A DNA stretch of 64,000 nucleotides from assembly GCF_000208745.1 (NCBI RefSeq), contig NC_030858.1, positions 8,850,305 through 8,914,304 on the forward strand, in the 5' to 3' direction. Below are positions 51,201 through 63,300 of this stretch, in pieces; position 1 is the first letter of the stretch, and each line of letters starts with the position of its first letter. This DNA comes from Theobroma cacao. Lineage: Eukaryota > Streptophyta > Magnoliopsida > Malvales > Malvaceae. Both the position numbers and the translations under genes were made by a program. The notes beneath the pieces were generated by a model, which did no database searches, was not told the origin of the DNA, and worked only from the letters and a program-made list of their open reading frames with translations.

Positions 51201-54200
51201 TGAAGCCCTCTCTGAAACTGCAGAATTTGCGAGGAAGTGGGTGCCTTTCTGCAAGAAGCACAACATTGAGCCTAGAGCTCCTGAGTTTTATTTTGCTCAA
51301 AAGATTGATTACCTAAAGGATAAGATACAGCCTTCTTTTGTGAAGGAGCGCCGTGCAATGAAGGTCAGTGTAAAGATACATAATTATGCTTAGGTGTGTG
51401 TTATGTTGTTGGGTATATATTAAATGTTTTCTTGAGAAGTTCTTTAATTGTCACATAAGTTTTCTGACACTTTTAGATATTACAAATTTTAGTTTTATGT
51501 TTTTGGTCTGGCTATTGACATGTTTAGGTTAAATTTGGGTGTTAACCTAGAATTAGATTTCTTTTAACATAATGCAAGTGCAGTTTATACCTTGAGATGA
51601 ATGGAATGGTGGTAAAATATAAGACTATTTGAATTGGAGATAACATACAAAACAAAAATTTAATCAGTAAAGTATCATGTGCCTTGTGAAATATAGTTTC
51701 ATGGATCTATTAAAATAGTTATTAGGACATAGGGGATATGTGGATGATTTCTTAAGTAAATGCTATTTTTGTGGGGATTTCTTGGTAAGCCTTGAGCTAA
51801 ATAGTCCATGCAGTCAGTCTTTTCAGAAAATAAATAAATGAGCAAAACAAGTCCCCAGATGGCATCAAGAGAGTGCCAACCCAAGTACAAGGCGAATTTT
51901 TAGAATATGAGATCAATAAGCCATTTCACTTATACTCGCTGCTTCCTATTAAACTAGAAAAAAGAATTGTCTGCCACATTTTTTAACATGGAAAAGGTGA
52001 AATTTTCTTTCAACAGAGAGAATATGAAGAATTCAAGGTGCGGATCAATGCCCTTGTTGCCAAAGCTCAGAAAATGCCCGAAGAAGGTTGGACAATGCAG
52101 GATGGTACACCATGGCCTGGAAATAATCCTAGAGATCATCCAGGAATGATACAGGTTTTATCCTGCTACCCAGTCGTGTTTATATAAATTGGTTCTTTGA
52201 TTTTCTTGACTATCATGGATCTTTTCATTTTCTAATGTATTTTTTGTGGAATGACAGGTGTTTTTAGGCCACAGTGGAGGGCTTGATACTGATGGAAATG
52301 AGCTACCTCGACTTATCTATGTTTCTCGTGAGAAGCGACCTGGCTTCCAACACCACAAGAAAGCTGGAGCTATGAATGCTTTGGTATGCCATTCTTGGCC
52401 CTTTTTCAGTTTCACCATGTTTTCTCTTAAGCTGTCACAGATGTCCTTCTTTTTTTTTTTTTGGGGGGGGGGGGAGGTTCTGTATATAATAAATGCGTTA
52501 TTTAATCAAAGTGTTTTTGAGCATAATATTTATGGTTAGATGCATGCCTTTTAACCTGCCATAGTCCCTTTGCTGGATATTTCTTACTGAGGTATGTGTC
52601 GCATAGACGTCTGGGTTAGTTTTACATCAGGAATATCATTTAAGATCTTTGGCACATGCAACTTTGTAGGGCTAGAACTAATCTGGTTATCTTTGGATTT
52701 GCAGATTCGAGTTTCAGCTGTCCTTACCAATGGGGCATTTTTGTTGAATGTCGATTGTGATCACTACTTCAACAACAGTAAAGCTCTTAAAGAAGCAATG
52801 TGCTTCTTGATGGATCCCCTCCTTGGAAAGAAGACATGCTATGTGCAGTTCCCACAACGTTTTGATGGCATTGATTTCCATGACCGATATGCCAATAGGA
52901 ATGTTGTGTTCTTTGATGTATGGTTCACTTAATTTGTCCTCAGGATAGAATTTATTTCCAATTACTAATTAGTTCATGGAGAATGGTAGTTCATTTTGAA
53001 CTTGAATTTTGCAGATTAACTTGAAAGGGTTGGATGGCATCCAAGGTCCAGTCTATGTGGGAACTGGTTGTTGTTTCAACAGGCAAGCTCTATATGGGTA
53101 TGATCCAGTTTTGACAGAAGCTGATTTGGAACCAAATATTATTGTTAAGAGTTGTTGTGGTTCAAGAAAGAAGGGAAAGAGTGGAAATAAGAAATACATT
53201 GACAAGAAAAGGGCAGCTAAGAGAACAGAGTCCACCATCCCTATTTTCAATATGGAAGACATTGAGGAGGGTGTTGAAGGTAGGCTTTCATCAAAATCTA
53301 CTCCATTATTTCCAATTGATTTTGATTTGCTCTGCACCAGCATTAGATCCTATCAATTTGGTTTATTCATGAAATAATGTGAGGACTTCCCATTTCTGCA
53401 TGGCTGCTACAAATATACATTATTTTGTGTTTCTCCAGCATCAACATTGTTCAAGAATCATGATCGCTTGAAAAGTCTGTAGTTTAAAAATTATGTTTAA
53501 TACTGGATATTCCATTTTGATAAGTTGAGGATGAAGACGAAATGAATGACCAGTAGTGTTAGAATGCCCAAGGTCTGTGTGGTGTTGACTTCATTTATTG
53601 TGGTCTGCAGGATATGATGATGAAAGGTCTCTTCTCATGTCTCAGAAGAGCTTAGAGAAGCGATTTGGTCAGTCCCCGGTATTTATTGCAGCTACCTTCA
53701 TGGAACAAGGAGGCATTCCGCCATCAACCAATCCTGCAACTCTTTTAAAAGAAGCAATCCATGTTATTAGTTGTGGATATGAGGACAAGACCGAATGGGG
53801 GAAAGAGGTCAGTGAAGTACCATGGCCTTTAATAGAATCTAAGCCAGCATCTCTTTTTATGTGCATTAACTTAGTCTCATTTTTCCTGCCACCAGATTGG
53901 ATGGATTTATGGTTCTGTTACAGAAGATATTTTGACTGGGTTTAAGATGCATGCTCGTGGATGGATATCAATTTATTGCATGCCTCCTCGTCCAGCATTT
54001 AAGGGGTCTGCTCCTATCAATCTTTCTGACCGTTTGAACCAGGTTCTTCGATGGGCCTTGGGTTCTATTGAGATTTTGCTGAGCAGGCATTGCCCCATGT
54101 GGTATGGTTACAATGGAAGGTTGAAGCTTCTGGAGAGATTGGCATACATTAACACCATTGTTTACCCCCTTACCTCAATTCCTTTGCTTGCTTACTGTAT

Positions 54201-54976
54201 GCTTCCGGCCTTCTGCCTTCTGACAGGAAAATTTATCATTCCTGAGGTAAGTGATTATTATAGCTTCACTTTTTGCTTAGAATGGGCTTTTCTCTTACAT
54301 CCCTAACCCTGCAATCCTCTGAAAATTTTTGCCTCCCAATATATTAGAAGCCACCGGGACTTATGTTTTTCCTCCAATTTTTATGCAGATAAGCAACTTT
54401 GCTAGCATGTGGTTCATTCTCCTTTTCGTCTCCATTTTCGCCACTGGAATACTTGAGCTTAGGTGGAGTGGTGTCAGTATTGAAGACTGGTGGAGAAATG
54501 AACAATTCTGGGTCATTGGTGGGACATCAGCTCATCTCTTTGCTGTGTTCCAGGGTCTTCTGAAAGTGCTTGCTGGAATTGATACCAACTTTACTGTCAC
54601 TTCAAAGGCATCTGACGATGATGGAGATTTTGCAGAGCTTTATGTTTTCAAATGGACAACCCTTCTCATCCCTCCAACCACGGTACTAATTGTGAACCTG
54701 GTGGGTATTGTGGCTGGTGTATCTTATGCGATAAACAGTGGCTACCAATCCTGGGGTCCACTTTTTGGCAAGCTTTTCTTTGCCATATGGGTTATTGCCC
54801 ATTTGTATCCGTTCTTGAAGGGTTTGTTGGGTCGTCAAAATCGTACCCCTACAATTGTCATCGTGTGGTCTATTCTTCTAGCTTCAATCTTCTCCTTGCT
54901 GTGGGTGCGGATCGACCCCTTCACCTCTGATGCTACAAAATCTGCTGCTAATGGTCAATGTGGCATCAACTGTTAG
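48255..54976 (+). CDS. CESA1: Cellulose synthase catalytic subunit, CESA1 type
   Basis: Fourteen exons (48255-48335, 48901-49096, 49199-49380, 49927-50047, 50142-50328, 50628-50894, 51018-51363, 52017-52154, 52258-52383, 52705-52917, 53015-53279, 53611-53807, 53896-54246, 54389-54976) join in frame to give 1,085 residues; Arabidopsis CESA1 has 1,081. Domains in order: N-terminal [18 protein letters not shown], diagnostic of CESA1; RING-type zinc finger with C39, C42, C58, C61, C66, C69, C81, C84; two membrane helices at about 270-335; glycosyltransferase-2 catalytic loop with D398-D399-G, DCD at 565-567, TED at 782-784 and QVLRW at 822-826; six C-terminal membrane helices; end CGINC. It polymerises UDP-glucose into beta-1,4-glucan in plasma-membrane rosette complexes, in primary walls together with CESA3 and CESA6-type subunits. 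All catalytic motifs are intact. Intron 9 has a T run followed by a G run near 52450-52475. Confidence 0.97.
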
Positions 54977-56112
54977 TTTCATTTTGGGATTATTTTGTTG
55001 TGGTAAATGCTGTCTCTCCGTCCAGTTGGCTATCGTGTATATAAACAAGGGAAATTAAGATGTTACAGTCATATGCATGATATAAGCTATGACTGTATGT
55101 CTCAATGGATTTATATATTATGACCGATGGACATAAGACCAAGAACTCTATATCATCTGTTCACTTTCATTCTTCTACAAGGTGTTGCTGATGGTCTAAA
55201 GATGTTTTCGTGGTGCGGACCGAAGTTTGATCTTGATGTTGTGTAGTCCTATAATTTTTATACTTATTTCCTTTTTGCGCAGAGCATGTAGAGATATTTA
55301 TTCGTCCAGTGCTATGAAAGGGACTTATTGTTATTCTTTTGTATTTTAGTGTCATGGTGGAAATTTTTATTAGATCATCCTCATATGGTAATAAAAATAT
55401 CCTGATGTAAGTTTGGATTCCATTGAAAATGTCATGATGTTCTGAAATCATAAATTGGATGCTCTTAAGTTTGATGCCAAATTTATTATTTAGTTAAAAT
55501 AATTGCAAAAAAAATAAAGTTTGATGCTAAATTTGGCCATTGCATACTTTGAAAAAGAAGAGAAATTGCCTAGCTAATTGCATTCACAATTTTCACTCGA
55601 GCAGCTTAATGAGGTTATTCTGCATGGTCTTTCCTGGTATTTAATGTAGCCCACCAAGTAATTATACACATTGGGTTTGAATGGGATTCACTTATGCCCA
55701 TTGCCAAATCTTCTCAACCCATGAATGTGTAATTACATTCCCATTATTCCAATTTACAATCATGAAATTTTAATTATATATGTATTTGCTTCTCCACGGG
55801 GTCCCATAATTTGAAAGTTATTTTTTTATTATTTTGTATTTTCATTTTCATTGGAAAGAGTCTTAAGTCTGTCCAGGCCCATAAAACCCAATCCAACACA
55901 AACGAAAACGACGCCGTACAATTGCAAAAGAAGAAAGGAGGCAAAAACCCCAATAAAGAAGAGTGGGGGGACTGGTGAGGGGGGCTGAATTCAAGGGTTT
56001 TTGAGCCATAAAGTGAAAGCCTCCTAGACCTACTCCTCCTCCTCCTCCATTTGCTTGGTGAGCAGATTGATAAATAATTAGGGTTTTTTTTTTGTCTCTC
56101 CGAAGAAGAAGA
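54977..56112. other. CESA1 3' UTR and Alba-gene promoter
   Basis: The first 400 bases or so are the probable CESA1 3' UTR. The remainder has no coding sequence. The string aaaacccaataaa and C-poor, A/G-rich DNA at 55860-56110 fit a promoter and leader for the Alba gene downstream. Confidence 0.5.
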
Positions 56113-58154
56113 ATGGAGGGGATAACCGAGGGAGTGAACAACTTGAACATCACGGATTCATCAGCCTCCAACAAGAAGAACCGTATCCAAGTCTCTAATA
56201 CCAAAAAGCCCCTCTTCTTCTACGTTAATCTCGCCAAGGTCCACTCTCCGTTTCCTTTCCTTTCCTTTATTTTTCTTTTTCTGGGTTTTTCTCAAATCTC
56301 TCTCTCTCTCTTGTTGATTTGTTTCCCCGCTTAGAGAGTTCTAGCACTATTACTTTTAAGTATGTTATTACTGTATGATAACTTTTATTTTATGAATTTG
56401 GGTTTTCATCAATTTTTTAACTGTATTAGGATAATTTTATGTCATTCTGTTTCATTGCTGGATGTTTATCTTCTTAATGCGAGATACCCATGTCTGTGTG
56501 TGTTTTCTTAAATAGAATAAAGAGAAAAAAATTGAAAAAAAAAAAAGCAGATTCTGCTTAGTTATTTAAGCAATTTTTTTGCTCCATTTTGGCAGAGGTA
56601 CATGCAGCAACACAGTGAGGTGGAACTATCTGCTCTTGGAATGGGTATTCTTTCTTAGCTCCTTGTGCACTTTCATTCTATTTCAAATATGCTTGCTTTA
56701 GTAATTTTTTTGGAGGGGTTTACTGAAAGTAGCATCTATTTAGATGCTCTTGTCCCTATGAATTTTGGAATTCAGGTGGTTTTTCGGATTTCTTATTAGA
56801 AGTTATCCACTTAGGAGGGCGGAATCTGTTATAAATGTCGATAGGTGCAACTCTTAGTGACTAACACATTATGGGTGCCATGTATGCTTTTACTCTCATT
56901 AGCTTTATGATTGCCATGTTAACCCGAAGAACAAAATGACCATTTTCTTTTCTAACCCTGAGGTTGAAATAAAATGTTACCTTGACATGCAGACATGGTA
57001 TGTGTACATTGTTTGTGTTATGTAAATTATGGATGTGTTTGGAATGTTGGAATACATATTGTTTAATTATTTCTTTTCTTGCTTTTCTTTACAACTTGCA
57101 TTTAAATTCTGTCTACAGCTATTGCTACAGTGGTTACCATTGCTGAGATATTGAAGAACAATGGTCTGGCTGTTGAGAAGAGTGAGATTCTTACCCTTAA
57201 CAAGATTTATTTTAGCTTTCATCTCATCTTGAGAACTGAAACTTACTATAATGTTATATATGCATCATATGCAGAAATCATGACTTCTACTGTTGACATG
57301 AGAGAGGAATCAGGAGGACGACCTGTTCAAAAAGCAAAAGTAAGTGGCAGATACAATATTTAGTGTTTAATTTTAAGTTACATTCGTCATGTGGCATATT
57401 AGACTGACCTCAATGCTTATATAAACAGAAGCTCTACTCTTTTGTATGTGAGTCTGTAAGACCAATTAAATATAGGGAGTCTATGAACTTGGGATTTGAT
57501 TGTTGTGAGGTGATGAGACATTACTTCCGTTAATTGGTGGGATAGAAAAATAAGATAAAAACAGCAAATTATTATTATTCTTTTTTTGTATTTGCTTAGT
57601 CAAACCCACTCAGTGGTGTGATACTTTTGTCTGTAGGGGTTGGTGGGTGTTCTGTCCCTTAGTCATGGCCTCCTTGGGAACTGGGATTGGAATATTTACT
57701 TGTAATTCATAATGGATCTCATTATGTTTAGCGGTTTGGTCGAATTAAAAGTTTTGGGCCCTATTAGGTGGAATAATTTCTGTTGAGTTTCAAGTATGTT
57801 CAGTTGTTCACACCTATACTACTACCCATTTGTCAAAGGTGCTGTCACCGTTTAACCTGCTTAGTTGAGTGTAGAGGAATAGTTCTGATTGGGGTATATT
57901 ATTTTACGAGTATGAAAGGCAGGTGAGTTAACTATGGTATGGTTGAAGTCTCAATGTACCAGTTTGGTCCATTTTTGATCACGTAGCTCATATTAATTTT
58001 CTTGAAATGTTTAAACTTAACTCAAGATTGAGAGGCTGACAGCATGGAGTTTATAATTTTGTAGATTGAAATACTGCTGGGGAAGTCAGAGAAGTTTGAT
58101 GAGTTGATGGCAGCTGCTGCGGAGGAAGTCTTAGATAATGAGGAGCAGAGCTAA
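56113..58154 (+). CDS. Alba DNA/RNA-binding protein
   Basis: Exons 56113-56238, 56596-56644, 57119-57181, 57275-57339 and 58065-58154 join in frame to give 130 residues, the size of the short plant Alba proteins (At1g29250/At2g34160 type). The Alba core runs from about residue 31 (KPLFFYVNLAKRYMQQ) through VELSALGMAIATVVTIAEILKNNGLAVEK to the beta-strand ending near 100. The tail (MAAAAEEVLDNEEQS) is acidic. Plant short Alba proteins bind RNA and also DNA-RNA hybrids (R-loops) in the nucleus in Arabidopsis. An ATG does not precede 56113 in frame before the leader, so this start is preferred. The intron 3 donor (aaga/gtgaga) is less typical, but only this junction gives the conserved EKKIMTS string. 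Confidence 0.93.
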
Positions 58155-58834
58155 AGATGGAGATGATCCCTTAATTATAGCTTGTGTTACTTGATTGCGA
58201 GCATCTTTAACGGTTCTTTTCTTGATTGGTGTATGGAGTGAAGCTTACTAGCTGTGATGATATTTTTAGGAATTTTTGTAAAATACTATGGCCTCTTTGT
58301 TATTCAAAATTCAAAATTTGTTGCTAATCCCCTGCTTACTTAGTTGAACATTTGAAAAACTTTTGCCTTATGTTTAGATAATTTACAGATGTTGTCTTCT
58401 TGTTCCCTTCTTTTATCCATGTTTAGAAACGTTTTCTCCCTCCAAACAATATGATATATCTCTATATCTTAGCAATGGAGTATCGGGTCATGAAATTCTA
58501 TGAGGAAGCTACATAAGTTTTATTTTGGATTATAGTAACCATAATTTTTTTCCATAAAAGCAAAATTGGTGGTTTTTCGGAAGCTATTTCCTTTAAACGT
58601 TCCGGTGAAAGAAATTGGATTAAATGTTCAATTTGAGGTTAAAATTTTTGGATTTTTATCAATTTAGAGCTAAATGCTTCAATTGTAACAATCAAGGTTA
58701 AACATTTTTTGTTGTTTACAATTAAGGGTTAAAGATGAGTGGTGTCCGGTGCATGTAGAATATGCGCATAACATGAATGTGGACTTGGAAGGATAAAATA
58801 TAAAAAGGTAATTTTGTTAAAAAAAATTTTTATT

Positions 58835-59020
58835 ATGACATATAAAAACTAAATTTTCAATATAACGTATAATAATTAAATCTTCAAAATGACGTATAAC
58901 AATTAAATTTTCAAAGTAACGTGTAACAATTAAATTTTTAACATAATGTGTAATGACTATTTTGTAATATGATGTGTAACAACTAAATTTTCAATATGAT
59001 GTATAATAATTATATTTTCA
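58835..59020. repeat. Tandem repeats of about 27 bp
   Basis: About seven copies of a unit near acgtataacaattaaatttt plus caaaata occur, with drift between copies (acgtgtaacaatt, atgtgtaacaactaa). The array is AT-rich and without coding potential. It may be part of a degenerate transposon spanning roughly 58605-59260. Confidence 0.75.
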
Positions 59021-59592
59021 ACGCGATTTTTTAATTGTGTGTGATACACGCCCATTCACCTGTCAACTTAACTCTTAATTAATTATAAAAAATCGAAGGC
59101 ATTTGACCTTACTTTTTTGTTCTAGATTTTGTTTCTTTGACATAATACTCAAAAAAATTTATGAACTATTCAAAATTTAAATAAAATTTTTATTTTTTTA
59201 TTATATTTAGTTAAGTTTTTATATTTTTATATTATATTAAATAAATTCTTGACTAATGACAAGTCAAAATATACACAATCATGTCATTATGTTATCTTAG
59301 ATTTTTTATCTTTTAATTGAAAAGATGAAGATTCGAATTTTACTCTCCAAGTAGGGAATCATGCATCAATTAATGAGCTAAATACTTAAATGCTATGCCA
59401 TATTAGATGTTCACAACGTCACATAAAATGAAATACTAACGCAACCGTTAATTATAAAGATTTATTTAAATTAAAATAAAAATTTAAATTTTTTTTTAAA
59501 TAATTAAAACTTTTTTTTTTAAGTATTATACCCTTTCTGCTTTCCTTTCCCTTCCGGTAAAACTTTAATCTTCTAGAGGTGACAATCTGCCC

Positions 59593-59653
59593 CTCACTCT
59601 CTCTCTTTCTCTCTCTCCCTCTCTCTCTCTGTCTCTCACACACACACACACAC
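59593..59653. repeat. CT and CA microsatellites
   Basis: A CT-rich run from about 59593 to 59637 passes directly into a CA run at about 59637-59653. An AAT run follows at 59826-59845. Confidence 0.9.
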
Positions 59654-60352
59654 GCAAACACAAAGTCAATGTTAATGTTGTTTTATTCCCTTAAATTTTA
59701 TGAGAAAAGTTGGTGCAACTGCAAAAGAAGCACAGGGCAACCACGTGGTGCTGGGTATTTGTTGTCAGTTGTCCATTTCTGCTGGCCATGCAGATGAGAC
59801 ATTTTGAAGCCAGTGAGACCTCAAACCGAATAATAATAATAATAATGATAATAATATCCTTCACATCCACCATCGGTGAGGAAGTCCTGGTAACATGAAC
59901 ATAGATGAAAGTGTTCTTACGAAAGGTAAAAATAGTCGTGGTGATTATAGCTAGCACTTCCAAGATGCTCCTATATTTCCATTGTTGTCTCGCTTCGAGG
60001 CAAGTAATGCAGTAAATTATACAGAAAAATGTTAAAGAGTAACAATTTCTGTACATACTGGAAAACATGCAAGGAATGGCAGAAATAAACAAGTTCTAAA
60101 CAGCACTCAAAAAGTCTCTCATTCTTCAAATATAATTTTATTTGTCTCCAATGAAAACTGTATGCCAGTTAAATTACTTTCAATATCATCTCCTACCTTG
60201 CAAAAGCCGCTACCTGAACTGAGCCCTCAACAAAAAAAAAAAAAAAACCAAAATTCAGCAGGAGAAAATATAAAAAAAAAAAGATGAACCTAAAATGTAT
60301 GCCAGCTCATTCCTCTGATCCAAAAGATGAGTTTAATCCCTTGGACGAGATC

Positions 60353-63300
60353 CTATGCTTCCTCATCTTTCTCTACAAGTATCCTTTTGCATGCTTCATA
60401 GCACATGAACGAAATCCCAGCAGCAGGTACCAACTTCATGCAACTAGGACCCAAACCTTTATATAGACCATGAATCCCTTCTTGTTCAAGAATGCTTGAG
60501 AGTGCATGCAGTACATTCTTGTAGACCTGTCTTCCATTGAGAGCTCCAACCTGCATGTGCTTGCGAGCCACCTCAAGTGGGAAAGTTGCACTACTTGAAA
60601 TAGCCCCAGCTAGTGATCCAATTAAAAGGGTTTCAATATTGCCGATTTTCTCCTCCTTGAAAACTTTCCTGTACACTTTCCGTAAAGTATCGTATGCAAA
60701 ATAATTAGTGGCAGCATACGGAATTACTCCAATGAGACTAGGAGCAAGGCCTCTGTAAAGTTCAGCAGGGCCCTCCTTTTGCAGTATTTTTAAGAAAGCA
60801 TCAACTATACCATCATACATATTTTTCTGAAAAATTAACAAATCTCGGATGTTAGTGAAAAAATACCATTTTTACTCGGTGAATTTAAAAATATAGATTG
60901 CCTTTACCTCAATGGTTAATCGAGTCTTAACTAGCTCAAGAGGATAGGTGCACAAAGTTGAGCTGACTCCAGCACACGCCCCTGCAATTAATGAGGCAGG
61001 AATGGGAACCTTTGGTTCTTCCCCAGGTTTGGGAGATAACTGCTTATTCACGGTATCAAAAGCAAATAGCTGCAGATAATGAAGTTCAGGCATAGGGAAT
61101 TAGTATTTGAACATGTTAGGAAAGATGATTACAACATAGGATGCTAATATCTGGAAAGATGCAGCGGAGTTTCTCCATTACCATCTTGTAGGCCAATTTA
61201 CTTAAAACAAGAAAAATTAATTAACAATGGCTCAATTCATGTGTAAGTTTCTTTCTTAATGGTACTGAGATGACACATAAAAAGGAGCAAAGACTGGATA
61301 TAGTGCAATATTTAATTGCTTTTATTAGTGAAGTAGCCAAGATATTGCATGCATTTGATACATAGCAAGTATGAAACTACCAACAAGCAAACACCCCTCT
61401 GGCTAATAATAAAAAGAAGAATGCAAGCATGAACTCTTAGAAAAGCTTGCTTCAAACCTATATATGAATTCATGCAACAAGCTCCTACCAGATAATTGAG
61501 TTTAGGAATTAAATTACAAAAGCAAAACCAATGATGATAAAATAGTACGAAGCATAGAACTAATCACAGCAATTTTCACCAACAAGTGATTTGTAAAAAG
61601 GGATAATGTTCAATTTGGCCATTGTAGTTTAAGAAAATGTCTTATGTGATACTTATACAAAAAATTTTTTTAATGTGATAACCAAACTTTTATTTCGTGA
61701 AACAATCTACTCCAATCCATAATGCCGCTAACAAAACCTCTTGACATGACTGTCAACCATATATGAAACATGGCTGAATAAAAGCCACATCACCTACTGG
61801 GGTCATCTCAATTTGCTTACATGATGACGTGTCTACCACATGGCACACACATGACAGTCACATGTCATATAATTACTCATCCCTCTCTTTGGGGGAAATT
61901 TATTGGCTGGTTTTAGGGTTTAAAAAACATCAAAACCAAGAGCTGTACCTGAAAAGCCCTAATTTTCCTAGTTCTCTTCCTTCTTCCATAAAAAATCCCC
62001 CAAAAGAAAGAAAAGTGAAAATGAAATGTACAAAAAAGGTGATCACTGCAAACGAGAAAGGCTAGGAGATTCAATTGGGTTTTACGAGTTAATTCGATTG
62101 CCGCCAAGAGATTCAAATGGTTTTTCCCAACCCCACTAGACTCACTTGATTTGCTTTTCTTTAAAGCTTTCCTTTTTTTTTCTTGATCTCTTGCAGAAGG
62201 CACTCAGACTTCAATTCTGGTGGTAGTTGAATCTCCTAGCTTTTCTTGCAAGATCAAATCAAGTGAGTCTAGTGGGGCTGAGAAAACCTAGTCAAATCTC
62301 CTATTGGTTGTTGAATAACCTTGTACAGCCACATAAGCAAAGGGAGGGAGGGAGCAATAATTTTATGACACGTGGGAACCACGTGCGTGGGAACCACGTG
62401 CTTGCATGTGACATCCATATAAGCAAATTGAGATGACCCTAATGGCTAACATGGCATTTTTGGTCATGTGTTAGATTTTGGTTGGTTGCCAGCCTCGTCA
62501 TCAAGTTTCATTAATAATGTTATGGGTTCGAGTAGATTGTTACATGGAATAAGGGTTTAGATACCGCATTGAACAATGTTTTAGTATAAGCACTACATTA
62601 GACATTTTCTTAAACGACAAGGGCCAAATAGGATATCATCATTAAAAATGACAACAATAATTGTTTTGTCCACCTCTTTCATTTGTTAAAGAGTTTATTC
62701 TTGAGAAAGATAAGAATCAGTTAGAAATTAGCAGTAGAAGAAGATGACATATAAAGGCTTAAAATTTAGTAATGAATCATGGTACACAATTTGAAAATGG
62801 AAAAAAAAATATATATTCCCTGATCCTTTGCTCTCAGGGTGCCACAATTTTCCACCCACTGTATTTACAGTTTCAAGGTTGTGTCATCACAAAGTGGTTC
62901 CCTAAAGGATTAATGGCTGATGTTCTTTATCAAATTTCTTAGACAAGGCAAATGGAGCTCTGTTTCACTATCCACTTAGAAAACTACCACTCTGATGTAA
63001 TAAAGGTGGCAATCTATACTTTTTCTTGAACAGAGAGCCTCATTCTTAAAATGAGATTATCCAGAAACACCAATACAACAATAAAGTATAAATTTGCAAC
63101 TGCAATACGTCAGTTCACAACCACTAGAACAAACAAGATATGCAGTTTGACACAATAAATAACAAGCGAAAAGGCTGACATCAAGAAAACAGAAGCTAAA
63201 AAGGTGCATATTAAGTATACAAGTGCATTACATAATAGAAAGCAAACAATACTAATTTGACTCATTCGCATTCAAGAAAACCTAGTAATGAGTATACATA

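Larger units (their letters stand above)
58155..60352. other. Intergenic DNA between convergent genes
   Basis: The 3' UTRs of the Alba gene (left) and of the carrier gene (right, from about 60080) face each other here. Between them are a tandem-repeat block, AT-rich DNA, and CT, CA and AAT microsatellites. No gene is supported; ORFs at 59452-59797 run through the microsatellites. Confidence 0.5.

Noticed and set aside
52450..52476. T run followed by G run in CESA1 intron 9
   Set aside because: It is a simple-sequence tract in an intron, possibly with a length error; exon phases on both sides are unaffected.
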